A stretch of DNA of 64,000 bases from AC-32 sp963719275. Lineage in GTDB: Bacteria > Actinomycetota > Thermoleophilia > Gaiellales > Gaiellaceae. The DNA lies in the NCBI GenBank assembly GCA_963719275.1, contig CAVRBT010000006.1, positions 313,074-377,073 on the forward strand, in the 5' to 3' direction. Below the pieces are notes generated by a model that was not told the DNA's origin, made no database searches, and worked only from the letters and a program-made list of their open reading frames with translations. Positions 32,059 to 40,808 of the stretch are shown in pieces. The position numbers and the translations under genes are program-made. Numbering within the stretch: position 1 is the stretch's first letter; each line of letters starts with the position of its first letter.

Positions 32059-32442
32059 ATGCCGACTATGCGGCAGCGCTTGACGAGAGACGATCGCGGC
32101 TTCACGCTGATCGAGCTCCTCGTCGTGATCATCATCCTCGGGATCCTGCTTGCAATCGCGATCCCCTCGTACCTCAGCTTCCGCACGCGGGCCAACAAGT
32201 CCGCCGCGCAGGCGAACGTCCGCGCCGCCGTGCCGGGCATGGAGGCGTTCAACGCCGACCACGCCACCGGTTACACGGGCGTGACGCTCACACAGCTGCA
32301 GGGCTCGTACGACGCCGGGATCAAGAACATCAAGATCTCGGTCGCCAACTCGACGACCTACTGCATCGTGAACACGTCGCCGGGCACGGTCTTCTACCAC
32401 AAGTCCGGCCCCGGAGCCGACATCAAGTCGGGCCACTGCTAG
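32059..32442 (+). CDS. Major type IV prepilin, copy 3
   Basis: 127 residues, leader MPTMRQRLTRDDRG and cleavage site GFTLIELL. The mature sequence equals copy 1 except Val for Phe in KISVANSTTYC. GAAGGAG ribosome site upstream. The intergenic sequence repeats TCACCC-TTCG-GGGG and GCCGAT found before copy 1, so gene and leader were duplicated together. A 12-bp terminator stem follows. Confidence 0.94.
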   Translation: MPTMRQRLTRDDRGFTLIELLVVIIILGILLAIAIPSYLSFRTRANKSAAQANVRAAVPGMEAFNADHATGYTGVTLTQLQGSYDAGIKNIKISVANSTTYCIVNTSPGTVFYHKSGPGADIKSGHC

Positions 32443-32464
32443 TCGCCGCCCCGACTGGTTTAAA

Positions 32465-32492
32465 CGAAGGGCGCGGGAGACCGCGCCCTTCG
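32465..32492 (+). terminator. Terminator hairpin after pilin copy 3
   Basis: CGAAGGGCGCGG-GAGA-CCGCGCCCTTCG, 12-bp perfect stem, same core as the copy 1 terminator but without a T-run. Confidence 0.8.
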
Positions 32493-32496
32493 TGTA

Positions 32497-32523
32497 TCAA
32501 GGCCTGGCGCGCGACTGCCGATA
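32497..32523 (+). promoter_or_regulatory. Sigma-28/WhiG-type promoter of the thioredoxin-fold-like gene
   Basis: TCAA (32497-32500), 16-nt spacer, GCCGATA (32517-32523), then 8 nt to the GTG at 32532; leaderless mRNA expected. Confidence 0.8.
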
Positions 32524-32531
32524 GGAAGACC

Positions 32532-33119
32532 GTGAGCCTGCGACCTCGCATCCTCGCTGCTGCCGTTGTGGTTGCGCTGCTGGCGCTCGTCGGCGGCTAC
32601 CTCGTGCTCGGCGGAAGCGCCGGCTCCTCGAGCGCGGCGGTAAAGACGATCAAGCCGCTGCACCCGGTCGAGAAGCACGCAGCTTCCACGCCGAAGCCGA
32701 ACGCGCCGGCTGCGAAGAAGGTCGCGATCGCGGTCAAGGCGAAGCCCAGGCGCAAGGCGGCCGCGGTCATCGACGGCATGCCGGCGGCGCTCGCGCTGGC
32801 CCTGCGCTCGCACCGCGTCGTCGTCGTCTCCCTCTACACCCCGGGGGCCAGCGTCGACGCGATGGCGACCGAGGAGGCGAAGCGCGGAGCGGCTCTCGCG
32901 GGTGCCGGGTTCGTCTCGTTCAACGTCGCCGACGACAGGGCCGTCTCGCCGCTCAGCGCGCTGCTGACCGGCGCGCCGACACCGGCAGACCGCGTCCTCG
33001 ACGGGCCTGCGGTGCTGGTCTTCGAGCGGCCCAGCAGCCTCTTCGTCCGCCTCAACGGCTTCGCCGACCGCGACACGGTCGCACAGGCCGCCGAGAACGC
33101 GGCGACGCTTTCACGGTGA
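32532..33119 (+). CDS. Membrane-anchored protein with thioredoxin-like fold, pilus regulon
   Basis: 195 residues. An uncleaved N-terminal anchor (ILAAAVVVALLALVGGYLVLG) is followed by a Lys/Pro/Ala-rich linker and a ~110-residue domain (SHRVVVVSLYTPGASVD; GPAVLVFERPSSLFVRLNGF) that has the beta-alpha rhythm of thioredoxin folds but no CxxC. Possibly a structural chaperone or assembly factor. Its own sigma-28-type promoter ties it to the pilus. It overlaps the next gene by four bases. Confidence 0.6.
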   Translation: MSLRPRILAAAVVVALLALVGGYLVLGGSAGSSSAAVKTIKPLHPVEKHAASTPKPNAPAAKKVAIAVKAKPRRKAAAVIDGMPAALALALRSHRVVVVSLYTPGASVDAMATEEAKRGAALAGAGFVSFNVADDRAVSPLSALLTGAPTPADRVLDGPAVLVFERPSSLFVRLNGFADRDTVAQAAENAATLSR

Positions 33120-33364
33120 TGGCCGACGCGGTGCGCGAGCTGTTCGTGCGGCACGCGCGCAAAGACGGCCGCTCGGTCGCGATCATGCGGGCGATCGACA
33201 ACGGTGATTCGTGCGTCGTCGAGACGGAGGTCTTCCACGCCGGCAGCGCGCAGCCGCTGCGGCCCGGGCCTTACACCTTCACGGACGCCCGCGAGGCGAC
33301 GGCCTTCGTGACGGAAGCAGTCGAGGCCCTGATGTACCTCGGCTGCGACGTCCAGGCCGCCTAG
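33116..33364 (+). CDS. Small protein coupled to the pilus-regulon gene
   Basis: 82 residues (GTG 33116 or ATG 33119). Alpha/beta, soluble, with a late Cys (YLGCDVQAA). No family recognised. The overlap with the preceding stop places it in the same sigma-28-type transcription unit. Confidence 0.6.
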   Translation: MMADAVRELFVRHARKDGRSVAIMRAIDNGDSCVVETEVFHAGSAQPLRPGPYTFTDAREATAFVTEAVEALMYLGCDVQAA

Positions 33365-33494
33365 AAGTCGCTGTTCCAACTGAAGTGCGGCACCGCACAG
33401 CGGAGGCCGCGCGCCGACGCCACGACCCCCGCGACGACGACGAAACGGGTCCACCGACGCCCGGCCACGCCACCGATCTAGGCCCCACTCGGGG

Positions 33495-33581
33495 CAAGTA
33501 ACAGTCTGTTACTTGAACGCTTTGCGGGCGATCCCGCAGCCGCGCCGGCCCTCGAGGCAGCTAGTAACAGTCTGTTACTTG
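33495..33581. promoter_or_regulatory. Duplicated palindrome AGTAACAG-T-CTGTTACT
   Basis: CAAGTAACAG-T-CTGTTACTTG (33495-33515, 10-bp arms) and AGTAACAG-T-CTGTTACT (33563-33579, extended at the right by TG), with centres 66 bp apart. The 358-bp gap between convergent genes contains no supported ORF. The pattern resembles paired operators of a dimeric TetR-like regulator. No adjacent regulator gene is seen. Confidence 0.6.
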
Positions 33582-33706
33582 GAAGGACAGGGCCGGGCCG
33601 GACAGGACAGTGACTCGGCCGGCTCGCAGCCGCCTGCACTGCGACGCCGCCGCAGGTTTGCCTGCCTCGCGAACGGGTGACGATCGTCGCGCGGCCGTGG
33701 CGGGCT

Positions 33707-33734
33707 GTCACCGTTTATGGGTTCAAACGGTGAC
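33707..33734 (-). terminator. Hairpin at the 3' end of the PilB gene
   Basis: GTCACCGTTT-8 nt-AAACGGTGAC, 10-bp perfect stem that includes the last codons and stop of the PilB gene. No T-run. Confidence 0.6.
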
Positions 33735-35531
33735 TCGGGCGAGCTCTTCCAACGAGGTCAGGCCCGCCGCGACCTTCGAGAGGCCGTCGTCCCAGAGCGT
33801 CCGCATGCCTTCCTCGATCGCGGCCCGCTCGAGCTCTTCCCGGCTCGCCTTCTGCGCCGCAAGCGTCTCCAGCAACTCGCTCATCACGAGCAGCTGGTAG
33901 ACGCCGATCCGGCCCTTGTAGCCGGTCTGGCCGCAGCGGGGGCAGCCACGCTTGCGGTAGAAGACGACGCCGTCCGCGGCGGCCGCGACCTCCGGCGAGA
34001 CGCGTGCCTTGATCATCTCGTCGGTCGTCGGCGTGTACATCTCGCAGCAGTGCGTGCAGAGCTTGCGCGCGAGGCGCTGCGCGAGGACGGCCGAGACCGC
34101 AGAACCGGTCAGAAACGGCTCGACGCCCATCTCGTTCAGGCGCGTGAGCGCGCCGGGGGCGTCGTTCGTGTGCAGCGTCGAGAGCACGAGGTGGCCGGTC
34201 AGCGCGGCCTCGATCGAGATCTTCGCCGTCTCGCCGTCGCGGATCTCGCCGACCATCACCACGTCGGGGTCGGAGCGCAGGATCGACCGCAGCGCGGCCG
34301 CAAAGGTCAACCCCGCGCGCGGGTTGATCTGCACCTGGTTCACGCCGGCGAGGCGGAACTCGACCGGGTCCTCGACCGTGATGATGTTGATCTCCGGCCG
34401 GTTGATCTCCGTCAGCGCGGCGTAGAGCGTGGTCGACTTACCCGAGCCCGTCGGGCCCGTGACGAGGATCGCGCCCGTCGGCCGACGGATGAGCCCTTCC
34501 ATCTTCGCGCGCATGTCGTCGGAGAGCCCGAGTTCCGTCAGCGTCGGCGCCTTCTGAGACTTGTCGAGGAGCCGCATCACGACCGCCTCCCCCTCGACCG
34601 TCGGCAGCGTCGCGACGCGGATGTCGAGCATCCGGCCGGCGGCCGCCGCGTTCAGGGAGATGCGGCCGTCCTGCGGCTTGCGCCGCTCGGCGATGTCGAG
34701 CTTCGCGAGCACCTTCAGACGCGTCGTCACGCCGGGCATCATCCGCTTCGGGATGCGCTGCACCTCGTGCAGCACGCCGTCGATGCGCAGCCGCACCGCG
34801 AGCGCGTCCTCCTGGGGCTCGAAGTGGATGTCGCTGGCCCCGTCCTCGGCCGCCTGGAAGATGATCGAGTTGACGAGCCGGACGAGTGGGACGTCCGAGA
34901 TCCCGTCGTCGACCTCGAGGTCGTCGCCCTCCTCCTCCGCGGCCTCCTCGCCGAGGAAGGCCTCCTCCTCGTCAATCGCGGCGCGGGCTCCGAATGCCTC
35001 CGAAGCGCGCGCGAGGCGCCTGATCTCGCTCTCGATGTCCTCGCGCGCGGCGACGCCGAGCTCCAGCGCGTAGCGGGTCGCCAGGCGCAGCTCGTCGGTC
35101 GCGTGAACGTTTCCGGGGTCGCCGATCGCGACCCGCAGCGTGTTCCCGTCGAGCGCGTACGGCACGGCGATCACGCGCTCGAGCACGTGCACCGGGATCT
35201 GCTCGGCGGCCTCCTGCGCGACGCCGACGACCGGCAAGTCCACGAACGGCAGCTGGTAGCGGCTGGCGAGCGTGCGAGCGAGGCCCTCGCTCGTGGCGAC
35301 GCCTTCGTCCACGACCGCCTGGGCGAACGAGCCGCCCTGCTTCACGCGGCCTCGAACGGCGGCGAGCCGGTCGGGGCTGACGAGGCCGGTCGCCTCGATG
35401 AGGTCCGCGACGAGCTCTGCAACCTCGTTCACCGGGAAGGGCACGGCCAGGCCGGAATCTCCCGCGGGCGGGGCGTCGGCCTCTCCGGAGCGCCCGGAGA
35501 GGCGGAGCTTGTTGGGGCGCTTCAGGTCCAT
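33723..35531 (-). CDS. pilB: Type IV pilus assembly ATPase PilB
   Basis: 602-residue extension motor of the GspE/PilB family. An N-terminal MshEN-type domain (~25-170) is followed by the ATPase core with Walker A GPTGSGKSTT, Asp box VEDPVEF, Walker B VVMVGEIRDGET and His box LSTLHTNDA. A tetracysteine zinc motif (CTHC ... CPRC) lies near residue 520, as in PilB rather than PilT. ATG at 35531; promoter 18 nt upstream overlaps the pilD stop. Confidence 0.95.
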   Translation of the reverse strand: MDLKRPNKLRLSGRSGEADAPPAGDSGLAVPFPVNEVAELVADLIEATGLVSPDRLAAVRGRVKQGGSFAQAVVDEGVATSEGLARTLASRYQLPFVDLPVVGVAQEAAEQIPVHVLERVIAVPYALDGNTLRVAIGDPGNVHATDELRLATRYALELGVAAREDIESEIRRLARASEAFGARAAIDEEEAFLGEEAAEEEGDDLEVDDGISDVPLVRLVNSIIFQAAEDGASDIHFEPQEDALAVRLRIDGVLHEVQRIPKRMMPGVTTRLKVLAKLDIAERRKPQDGRISLNAAAAGRMLDIRVATLPTVEGEAVVMRLLDKSQKAPTLTELGLSDDMRAKMEGLIRRPTGAILVTGPTGSGKSTTLYAALTEINRPEINIITVEDPVEFRLAGVNQVQINPRAGLTFAAALRSILRSDPDVVMVGEIRDGETAKISIEAALTGHLVLSTLHTNDAPGALTRLNEMGVEPFLTGSAVSAVLAQRLARKLCTHCCEMYTPTTDEMIKARVSPEVAAAADGVVFYRKRGCPRCGQTGYKGRIGVYQLLVMSELLETLAAQKASREELERAAIEEGMRTLWDDGLSKVAAGLTSLEELARVTV

Positions 35532-35549
35532 GGGATCCCTCGAACGAGG

Positions 35550-35576
35550 TATCGGCAGAAGGACCGAAAAGGCTTA
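35550..35576 (-). promoter_or_regulatory. Sigma-28/WhiG-type promoter of pilB
   Basis: Minus strand TAAG (35576-35573, including the pilD TAA stop), 16-nt spacer, GCCGATA (35556-35550), 18 nt before the pilB ATG. Confidence 0.8.
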
Positions 35577-36320
35577 GAAACGGCCCAGGTACGCGTGCAG
35601 CAGCGGCTCGCCCGCAAACAGCGCCACGAGGGCGCCGAAGGCAAGGAATGGCGCAAACGGGATCCCCATCTTGCGCGCGGCCGAGCCGTGACGCGCGAGC
35701 AGCACGACGCTCGGCACGAGCGCGGCGACCATCCCGACCATCAGCCCGACGCCGACCGTGCGGCCGAGCATCGCGCCGAGCAGCAGCGCCAGCTTCACGT
35801 CGCCCATGCCCATCCCGGCCGGGTACGCGAGCGCCGCCGCGAACAGGAACCCCGCGGCGCCGAGCGCGCCGAGCGTCCACTCCGGGCTCGGTTCGAGCGC
35901 GGTCTGCGCCACGAGCACGACGAGCGCCGCCGGCAGCACGATCCGGTTCGGGACGATCCGGTGCGTGAGGTCGATCGCGCTCAGCACGACGAGCACGATG
36001 CAGAAGAACGACACGACGAACGCCTCGCCGCTCAGCCCGAAGGCCACGAAGCACGCGGCGACCAACCCCGCGGTGGCGAGCTCGACGGCCGGGTAGAGCG
36101 GGCTGATCCGCTCACCGCACGAGCGGCAGCGGCCGCGCAGCCGGAGCCACGAGACGACCGGCACGTTGTCGTGCCACGCAAGCTCGTGGCCGCAGCTCAT
36201 GCAGGCCGAGGCCGGCCGCACCACGGAGCGGCGTAGCGGCACGCGGGCGGCAACGACGTTGAGGAAGCTGCCGAGCGCGAGCGCCGGCCAGAAGGCGACG
36301 AGGCCGAGAGCTACGTCCAC
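35574..36320 (-). CDS. pilD: Prepilin peptidase PilD
   Basis: 248-residue inner-membrane aspartyl protease and N-methyltransferase that matures prepilins. The N-terminal cytoplasmic zinc domain has CMSCGH and CRSCGE; catalytic Asp residues lie in the ALDLTHR-like SAIDLTHR and in GMGDVKLALLLG. Seven to eight membrane spans. The GTG start lies 8 nt after a sigma-28-type -10 box, so the mRNA is likely leaderless. Confidence 0.95.
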   Translation of the reverse strand: MDVALGLVAFWPALALGSFLNVVAARVPLRRSVVRPASACMSCGHELAWHDNVPVVSWLRLRGRCRSCGERISPLYPAVELATAGLVAACFVAFGLSGEAFVVSFFCIVLVVLSAIDLTHRIVPNRIVLPAALVVLVAQTALEPSPEWTLGALGAAGFLFAAALAYPAGMGMGDVKLALLLGAMLGRTVGVGLMVGMVAALVPSVVLLARHGSAARKMGIPFAPFLAFGALVALFAGEPLLHAYLGRF

Positions 36321-36328
36321 GTGCGGTC

Positions 36329-36355
36329 TATCGGCCTTTCGGTCGCGCGAGTTGA
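36329..36355 (-). promoter_or_regulatory. Sigma-28/WhiG-type promoter of pilD
   Basis: Minus strand TCAA (36355-36352), 16-nt spacer, GCCGATA (36335-36329), then 8 nt to the GTG at 36320. Confidence 0.82.
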
Positions 36356-36358
36356 GAC

Positions 36359-38095
36359 TCAGCCGCTGAACATCTGCGGTGGGTTCGGCTGCGCGTAGAC
36401 CTCGGGGTTGCCGGGCATGCCGACGGGCACCGTCGTGATGTTCGGGAACGAGTTCGTGTTCACGTTGTTCGCGAGGATGACCTGGGAGCCCATGATCGGG
36501 CCGTCCGAGTTCGCGTTGTTGCCGTATTCGACGTTGCCCGTCCCGAAGAGGCCGCCCTGGAAGTACTGGTTGTTGGCCAGCATGATGCTGTCACCGGTGT
36601 TCACTTGGCCGCCGGTTCCGTTGGCGACGATCGTGAGCATCTCGGTGTTGGGATTCCAGTTGGAGAACACGCAGCTGGCACCGGTCGGGACGCCGCAGAG
36701 GCTGCCGTTGAAGAGCATCGTCCCTGAGAGGTAGAGCGTCGCCTGGCCGTTGTAGTTCGCGGTCTGCGAGACCTTGGCGCTGCCGTCGATGAAGATCGTG
36801 CCTTTGAGCGTCAGCTGCTTCGCAGTCGCGTTCCAGGAGATCTCGCCGCTCGTGTTCGAGTCGTCCCAGTAGACCGACGTGTTGGCCGAGTGGGTGGCGG
36901 CGGTCGTGCCGTTGACCCCGCGGGTGACCGTCCAGGTCGTCGTTCCCTGGCCGCCCGTGACGGTCATGTTCTCGTCGTCGACGCGGATCCGGAACGTGCC
37001 GGTCGTTGGGAAGCCCGCCGCGGACGGGAGCGACAGTGTCGTCTGGGCGGCCGTCATCGCGCTCGAAAGGGTGGTGTTCGCACCTGGCCCGACCCGGCAC
37101 GTGTACGAGCTCGCCGGAGTGAGGTCGAAGACGCTCGAGACGCTGCTGTCGCGGCTCGGGTAGTTGCTGTCGAACGTCGGAGGCGTGCCGGTGGAGGTCG
37201 TGCACGACTGCGACGGGCCGGGAATGGCGTTCTCGTACCACGTCGCGAAGTCGGCCTCGGGAGCCGCGATCACCGGCGTCGAGTGGTTGACGCCGATCGT
37301 CGAGCCGTCGGAGAGCTTGCTGAAGATGTTGTAGGCGTCCTGGTTCCCCGAGCACACGTGCCAGGAGCTGCTGACCTTCTGGTAGCGGCAGTTGGCGCCG
37401 ACGTAGGTTTCGACGCGCGTGCTCATGCTCGTATTGGCGCCGACCCAGGCGTTGTTCTCGAGGTCGAGGTTCCCGCCGACGATCAGCTTCGTGGAGTTGA
37501 TGCCGACGTTCTGCTGGATGCAGAGGTTGCCGGCGATGTACATCCAGGAGCCGCCGCTGACGTTGTTCGCCAGCGTCTGGTCGCAGGCGTTGCCCGTGCG
37601 CGTCGCGTAGATGTAGTTCCAGGACGGGTTGTTGAGCGGCTGGGTCAGGGTCGGGACGACGGAGACCTTCGCCGTCAGCGTTCGCTTCACGTAGCCCGAC
37701 TTGCCGTTGCTGGTGTTGCGCGAGTAGCCGGTCGAGGTGACCGTCCAGACCGCGGCCGAGCGGTCGAGCGTGCCGCCCCAGGTGACGTAGCCCTCGCCAC
37801 CCGGGCTGCACGTGGTGGCGAGGCTCGTCGAGCAGCTCGTCGTGCTCGGAAGAATGTCCGGGTCGAGGGAGTTGTTGGTCGGCAGGTTGAGCACCGCCAT
37901 GGCGTTGTTGATGCCGGCCTCCGCGAACGAGAACGCGCTCTGCCGCGTCCTGGTCTGCGTGGCCTGTTGCGCGCTCGAGGTCGAGTACATGACCGCCGTC
38001 GTTCCGGCGATCGCAAGCACGGTCATGATCCCGATCGCCATGATCAGGACCATTCCTCGCTCACCCCCGACTCGCAGGCGTAGCCATCGCCGCAT
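36359..38095 (-). CDS. PilX-like minor pilin / large surface protein
   Basis: 578 residues starting MRRWLRLRVGGERG. A PilX-type N-terminal helix (MVLIMAIGIMTVLAIAGTTAV) with the SFAEAGINNAMAVLN segment follows; no canonical Gly-Phe prepilin site, as in other PilX/GspK proteins. The ~520-residue exported part is Thr/Ser/Asn-rich with repeated beta strands (GGNLDLENNAWVGANTSM) and paired cysteines. It is much longer than usual PilX, so it may be a tip adhesin. Probably cotranscribed with the PilW-like gene 49 bp upstream. Confidence 0.75.
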   Translation of the reverse strand: MRRWLRLRVGGERGMVLIMAIGIMTVLAIAGTTAVMYSTSSAQQATQTRTRQSAFSFAEAGINNAMAVLNLPTNNSLDPDILPSTTSCSTSLATTCSPGGEGYVTWGGTLDRSAAVWTVTSTGYSRNTSNGKSGYVKRTLTAKVSVVPTLTQPLNNPSWNYIYATRTGNACDQTLANNVSGGSWMYIAGNLCIQQNVGINSTKLIVGGNLDLENNAWVGANTSMSTRVETYVGANCRYQKVSSSWHVCSGNQDAYNIFSKLSDGSTIGVNHSTPVIAAPEADFATWYENAIPGPSQSCTTSTGTPPTFDSNYPSRDSSVSSVFDLTPASSYTCRVGPGANTTLSSAMTAAQTTLSLPSAAGFPTTGTFRIRVDDENMTVTGGQGTTTWTVTRGVNGTTAATHSANTSVYWDDSNTSGEISWNATAKQLTLKGTIFIDGSAKVSQTANYNGQATLYLSGTMLFNGSLCGVPTGASCVFSNWNPNTEMLTIVANGTGGQVNTGDSIMLANNQYFQGGLFGTGNVEYGNNANSDGPIMGSQVILANNVNTNSFPNITTVPVGMPGNPEVYAQPNPPQMFSG

Positions 38096-38144
38096 GCCCT
38101 GAGCATCGGCAATCACCGCAGGTTCGTCGTCCCTCGAACGGGTA

Positions 38145-38714
38145 TCAGGAGCGCGTGCTGTTGCGCAGCACGAGGTCGTCCTGCAGCTCGTAGAGCTCGA
38201 CCGTCTTCGCCGGCTTGACGTTCACGGGGAAGTCCACGTCCAGCTTCGCGAGCGACGCGGGTGACTGCGCCGTGTAGTTGAAGATGCAGAGCGCACCACT
38301 GCAGACGGTGGCCGTCGGCGTGGGAACCAGGTAGTCGGCCCACATCACGCCGCCGGTGCATGTCGTCCCGACGACGCGGTAGAGCGCGTAGCGGTTGGTG
38401 CCGTTGCTGCGCGTGCACCACGTGATCGAGCCACTGCCGGTCTTGCAGTAGCTCGGGAGCGTGATCGTCACCGAGGAGCTGACTCCGGTCGGGGTCGCGA
38501 CGCTCGCGCAGTGCACCTCGCGGCGTATCTTGTCGAGCGCGAGGCGCGCAGTCGTCTGCGCCTGGAAGCGGTTGTTCATGTCGGTCTCGGAGTTCGAGGC
38601 GTGCACGAAGACCGTCGTCAGGCTGGTCATGACGACGCTCATGATCACCAGCACCGTGAGCATCTCGACCAGCGTGTAGCCCCGCTCGCCGCGGAGCCGC
38701 GGGAGGCGGCTCAT
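38145..38714 (-). CDS. PilW/GspJ-like minor prepilin
   Basis: 189 residues. Leader MSRLPRLRGERG, cleavage site GYTLVEML with Glu5, hydrophobic helix TVLVIMSVVMTSLTTVFVHA. The C-terminal domain is beta-rich with five cysteines. ATG at 38714 overlaps the PASTA gene stop (ATGA). With PilV- and PilX-like proteins it would form the priming tip complex. Confidence 0.85.
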   Translation of the reverse strand: MSRLPRLRGERGYTLVEMLTVLVIMSVVMTSLTTVFVHASNSETDMNNRFQAQTTARLALDKIRREVHCASVATPTGVSSSVTITLPSYCKTGSGSITWCTRSNGTNRYALYRVVGTTCTGGVMWADYLVPTPTATVCSGALCIFNYTAQSPASLAKLDVDFPVNVKPAKTVELYELQDDLVLRNSTRS

Positions 38715-39571
38715 CGCGATTCGCGGCGGACCTGTGCGAGCGCGGCCCGGGCGACGGCCTCGCTCTTGCCGCCGACGCTCCACTGGCGCTGGAGACGCTG
38801 GTCGACGCGGATCAGCGTCTGCAGTGCCTGCGCGCCGTGCCACCAGCCGAACGTCGCGCCGGTGACGATCCACGCGTGCTGGTAGAGCCAGTGCTGGACG
38901 TTGCTGCCCGTCCTCGGCTTGCCCGCGACCCAGGCCTCGAGCCGGAGGGCGCGCGCCGGCAGGGTGATCTCGTCGAGCGGCTCCTTCGGCGCGCCTTTCG
39001 GGATGAACGCAGGCGGGCGTGCCGTGGGCTTGCGAGCGTGGTGCTTGACGGCCTTCTTCGGCGCCGGCTGCTTCTTCGCAGCGGCCGGCTTCTTCGCCGC
39101 GGATGGCTTCTTCGCAGGGGAGGTCTTTTTCTTCTTCGCCGGCGTGGTCACGGCGGCCAGGCCGGCCAGGCGAATCGCGCTGCCGGCGTACGGCGCCGAG
39201 TCCTGAGGCGTGCCGAGCTGCTCGTACGGGCCGCGGACGAGGCGCAGCGTCACGGTCGGCGCGCCGGTGTCGACGACACGGGTGCCGGGAGCCGGGCTCT
39301 GCGTCAGCACGCGGTTCGACGAGTAGCCGCGCACCGAGCCTTTCACGTGCCATGCGAAGCCGGCGTCCTCGAGGATGCCCTTGGAGAAGACGTAGGCCTG
39401 ACCGACGACTGACGGAACCACGAGCTCCTGCGGCTGCGCCGGCTGCGAGGACTCGGCCGAGGGCGAGGGCCCGACGATCGTCGAGTCGGCGGCGAAGGTA
39501 AACGCCGCGGTGCCGAGGATCCAGACCACGGCCACGATGACCGCGCGTGGCAAGAGAGACGCGAGCCGCAT
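38711..39571 (-). CDS. PASTA-domain membrane-anchored protein
   Basis: 286 residues. N-terminal anchor (VIVAVVWILGTAAFTFA), one PASTA domain (~50-115; VVPSVVGQAYVFSKGILEDAGF and QSPAPGTRV), a Lys/Ala/Pro-rich linker with repeated AAKK, and a helical C-terminus. PASTA domains bind muropeptides, so the protein could connect the pilus machine to peptidoglycan. It is the first gene of a unit with the PilW- and PilX-like genes. ATG 39571 has GAAGGGGTGAG upstream. Confidence 0.75.
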   Translation of the reverse strand: MRLASLLPRAVIVAVVWILGTAAFTFAADSTIVGPSPSAESSQPAQPQELVVPSVVGQAYVFSKGILEDAGFAWHVKGSVRGYSSNRVLTQSPAPGTRVVDTGAPTVTLRLVRGPYEQLGTPQDSAPYAGSAIRLAGLAAVTTPAKKKKTSPAKKPSAAKKPAAAKKQPAPKKAVKHHARKPTARPPAFIPKGAPKEPLDEITLPARALRLEAWVAGKPRTGSNVQHWLYQHAWIVTGATFGWWHGAQALQTLIRVDQRLQRQWSVGGKSEAVARAALAQVRRESR

Positions 39572-39805
39572 GCTCACCCCTTCGGCAGGCCCGGACGCCT
39601 TGCCATCCCCCTACCGGGTGAATCGGCCGGCCGCCACTTGACGAGGTCCTTGCGCTGCCGAGCCGGCGTTCGATGAACGGCTCACGAGTTGGCTACGGCG
39701 GCCTAGTGGATTGCCGAAATCCGGCCGTCGACGTCGCTCGCCAATGACTCAAGGCTGTTGCTGTTGTCGAAGGCGTAGGGCTCGCCCCAGGCGTCGAAGT
39801 CGGGG

Positions 39806-40627
39806 CTATCCCTCGAAACGGCGCAGCACGTTGGGGCCGATCCCGGCGGCGGCGAACGCCATCCGCATCGCCCGCGCGGGGCTCTCGCCGCTGGGGTCGG
39901 GTTCGGTGATGTGCTCGGCGTCCGAGGAGACGCCGTAACCAATCAGCTTCGCGTAGATCTCCGCCCCGCGCTTGCTCGCGTGCTCGAGCTCCTCGAGCAC
40001 GAGGATCGCGCCCGCCTCGCCCATCACGAAACCGTCACGGTCGGTATCGAAGGGCCGGCTCGCGGCCGCACGGATCGTCATTCCGGCGCGAGAGCGCGCG
40101 CAGCGCGGCGAAGCCAGCGATCCCTGCGCGCGTGATCGCCGCGTCTGCACCGCTGCAGAGCATCACCTCGGCTCGCCCTAACCTGATTGCGTCCAGGCCC
40201 TCTCCGATCGGCATCTGCGAGGCCGCACAGGCGGTGCACTGGGAGCCAAGCGGGCCGCGCGTTCCGAGACATCCTCGAAATCGTGCAGGCCGCCCATTGC
40301 GCTCCCGATCGAGGCGCCGATCCGGTCGGCCTCCTTCCCGAGCTCGAGCCCGGCGTCCGCCTCGGCCTCGCGCGCGGCCGCGACGACCAGCTGCGCGAAG
40401 CGGCCCATCCGCCGCGCCTGCCTGTGCTCGATCCACCGGGTCGGGTCGAAGTCTTTCGCCTCGCAGGCGAACCGGACCGTGAACGCGCTTGGATCGAACG
40501 CCGTGATCGCGCCGGCGGCGGAGCGACCAGCGATCAGGCGCTCCCAGCTCGTGGCGACGTCGCTCCCAAGCGGCGTCACCGCGCCGAGCCCGGTGATCAC
40601 CACTCTCCGGCGTCCGTTGGCGCCCAT
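39806..40627 (-). pseudogene. fabF: fabF (beta-ketoacyl-ACP synthase II) remnant
   Basis: The start (RRVVITGLGAVTPLGSD) and first ~115 residues are intact. The frame then shifts and about 40-50 residues are missing before QCTACAASQMPIGEGLD, which keeps the catalytic Cys. A second shift near 40085 leads to SRPFDTDRDGFVMGEAGA. The match stops at AAGIGPNVLRRFEG, before both catalytic His motifs. Three frames and a lost third show a dead gene; an intact copy must exist elsewhere. Confidence 0.85.
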
Positions 40628-40808
40628 CGATCCTCCAGATCCGCAGTCTGCCGTCGACGAGGAGCACCTCGCGCGGGATGATCTGAAGCTACTAAGCACG
40701 ACGAGGAGCTGGCTGCGCACTCTTGCGACCCTTGCGCCCTCAGGCCCGGAGACGCCCTCGGCTGGGGCACGCGAGACTCATGAGCGGCGGCCGCGCTCGC
40801 GCCGCCGC

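Noticed and set aside
38104..38130. GCCGATG upstream of the PilX-like gene as a promoter
   Set aside because: The tetramer at the right distance is ACGA and the gene is likely cotranscribed with the PilW-like gene.
39703..39942. 79-codon minus-strand frame as the C-terminus of fabF
   Set aside because: It does not show the HGT or GHxxG-type motifs of ketosynthases; the fabF match ends at about 39806.
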